Origin: Chloroflexota bacterium
GTDB lineage: Bacteria > Chloroflexota > Anaerolineae > Anaerolineales > Villigracilaceae
Direction of reading: 5' to 3'
Assembly (NCBI GenBank): GCA_021796315.1
Contig: JAJYOH010000354.1
Coordinates: forward strand, 763 to 6,510
Length of the DNA stretch: 5,748 bases
Part shown: positions 5,274-5,748 of the stretch, one piece after another
Layout of the letters: each line of letters opens with the position of its first letter
Position numbering within the stretch: the stretch's first letter is position 1
Program-made: the position numbers and the translations under genes
The notes under the pieces: model-generated
What the model was told of the DNA's origin: nothing
The model's database searches: none
What the model saw: the letters and a program-made list of their open reading frames with translations, nothing else

Positions 5274-5748
5274 ATGATGACATTCGATACTTCATTTGAG
5301 CAAGAGATGAAGAATTACTTTGCCAAAGACGGCATCAAGTTTTCCGATGGCTCGTCATCCTATAGCCAACTGGACTTCACCATATACGACAAATCTGGAC
5401 AGCCCGCTTTTCATTTGGATGTCAAAGAGAAACGCCAAAAGTATAACCTAGCAAACTGGCCCAAGTTCGCTTCGGAATCCAATTTGTTCGTTCTTGATGA
5501 TTTGGCAGTTCGTAAATGTTTAGTTCATGCACCTAAAAGCGGGGTTTTAGTCCGTAATAATATTCGCGGAAGATATTACTTCTTTTCAGTATTTGATTTA
5601 GCGCTCATGCCGCGCAAAAGAGTAAATCGTCCAATCAATAAAAACCAACCCGGCCTCAAAGGAAAATGGCTTATTAACCTTCGCAATGGAAAAGAGACCC
5701 AGTCCCTGGATGAAGCCCTTTCTCATATTCGTCATTATTTGCGGGACA
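5274..5748 (+). CDS. Putative PD-(D/E)xK nuclease-like protein; 3' end cut by window edge
   Basis: 158 codons are visible and still open at the right edge, with no stop. I do not recognise a named family. The N-terminal part fits the restriction-endonuclease-like core: a helix with E9/E11 (FEQEMKNYF), a strand with D34 (QLDFTIYD, 32-39), then D49-V-K51 (HLDVKEKRQ, 47-55). This is an E...D...D-x-K arrangement as in PD-(D/E)xK nucleases. Residues 54-72 (ending ASESNLFV) and 100-115 (YYFFSVFDLALMPRKR) could form the rest of the fold. The C-terminal visible part is basic (113-139). Coding sequence is near 40% GC in the three 60-base lines I counted, against about 57% in one line of the hydratase, so recent transfer is plausible. 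Start is ATG 5274 or the adjacent ATG 5277. It could be a restriction-type, repair or phage-derived enzyme; catalytic assignment is inference. Confidence 0.6.
   Translation, partial: MMTFDTSFEQEMKNYFAKDGIKFSDGSSSYSQLDFTIYDKSGQPAFHLDVKEKRQKYNLANWPKFASESNLFVLDDLAVRKCLVHAPKSGVLVRNNIRGRYYFFSVFDLALMPRKRVNRPINKNQPGLKGKWLINLRNGKETQSLDEALSHIRHYLRD

Overview
The window looks like a piece of a chromosome from an uncultured or little-studied bacterium of moderate GC (about 55% in the genes I counted by hand). A PknB-type kinase fused directly to a PQQ-like beta-propeller, a TetA-like MFS pump, small membrane proteins and many intergenic palindromes together remind me of Chloroflexota (Anaerolineae-like). 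That placement is inference only; the window holds no rRNA or other marker gene. I see no tRNA, CRISPR array, transposase or prophage structure.

Layout. The left three quarters is all minus strand. From right to left it holds a four-helix membrane protein (4207-3812), an MFS drug-efflux-type transporter 21 bp further on (3790-2450, probably the same operon), a 364-bp non-coding gap with a MITE-like inverted repeat, a DUF1304 membrane protein (2085-1732) with its own intrinsic terminator, a 269-bp gap with several palindromes, and a Ser/Thr kinase with a C-terminal beta-propeller that runs off the left edge (1462-1). The kinase has a near-consensus promoter but no in-frame ATG, so a CTG start is proposed. 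The right quarter is plus strand: an enoyl-CoA hydratase (4381-5154), a possible 24-codon mini-ORF overlapping its stop, and the first 158 codons of an AT-richer gene with a PD-(D/E)xK nuclease-like signature (5274 to the right edge). That last gene has a TATAAT box next to a perfect 12-bp palindrome.

How the genes fit together. The 4TM protein and the MFS pump are probably co-transcribed. The other genes look like independent units: signalling (kinase), acyl-CoA metabolism (hydratase) and DNA cleavage (nuclease-like). I found no clear new multi-gene system. The most unusual material is in the gaps: two hairpins related by compensatory base changes, a cruciform next to the kinase promoter, an inverted-repeat element flanked by 7-bp direct repeats, and a nested palindromic repeat whose right end appears to supply the Shine-Dalgarno sequence of the hydratase.
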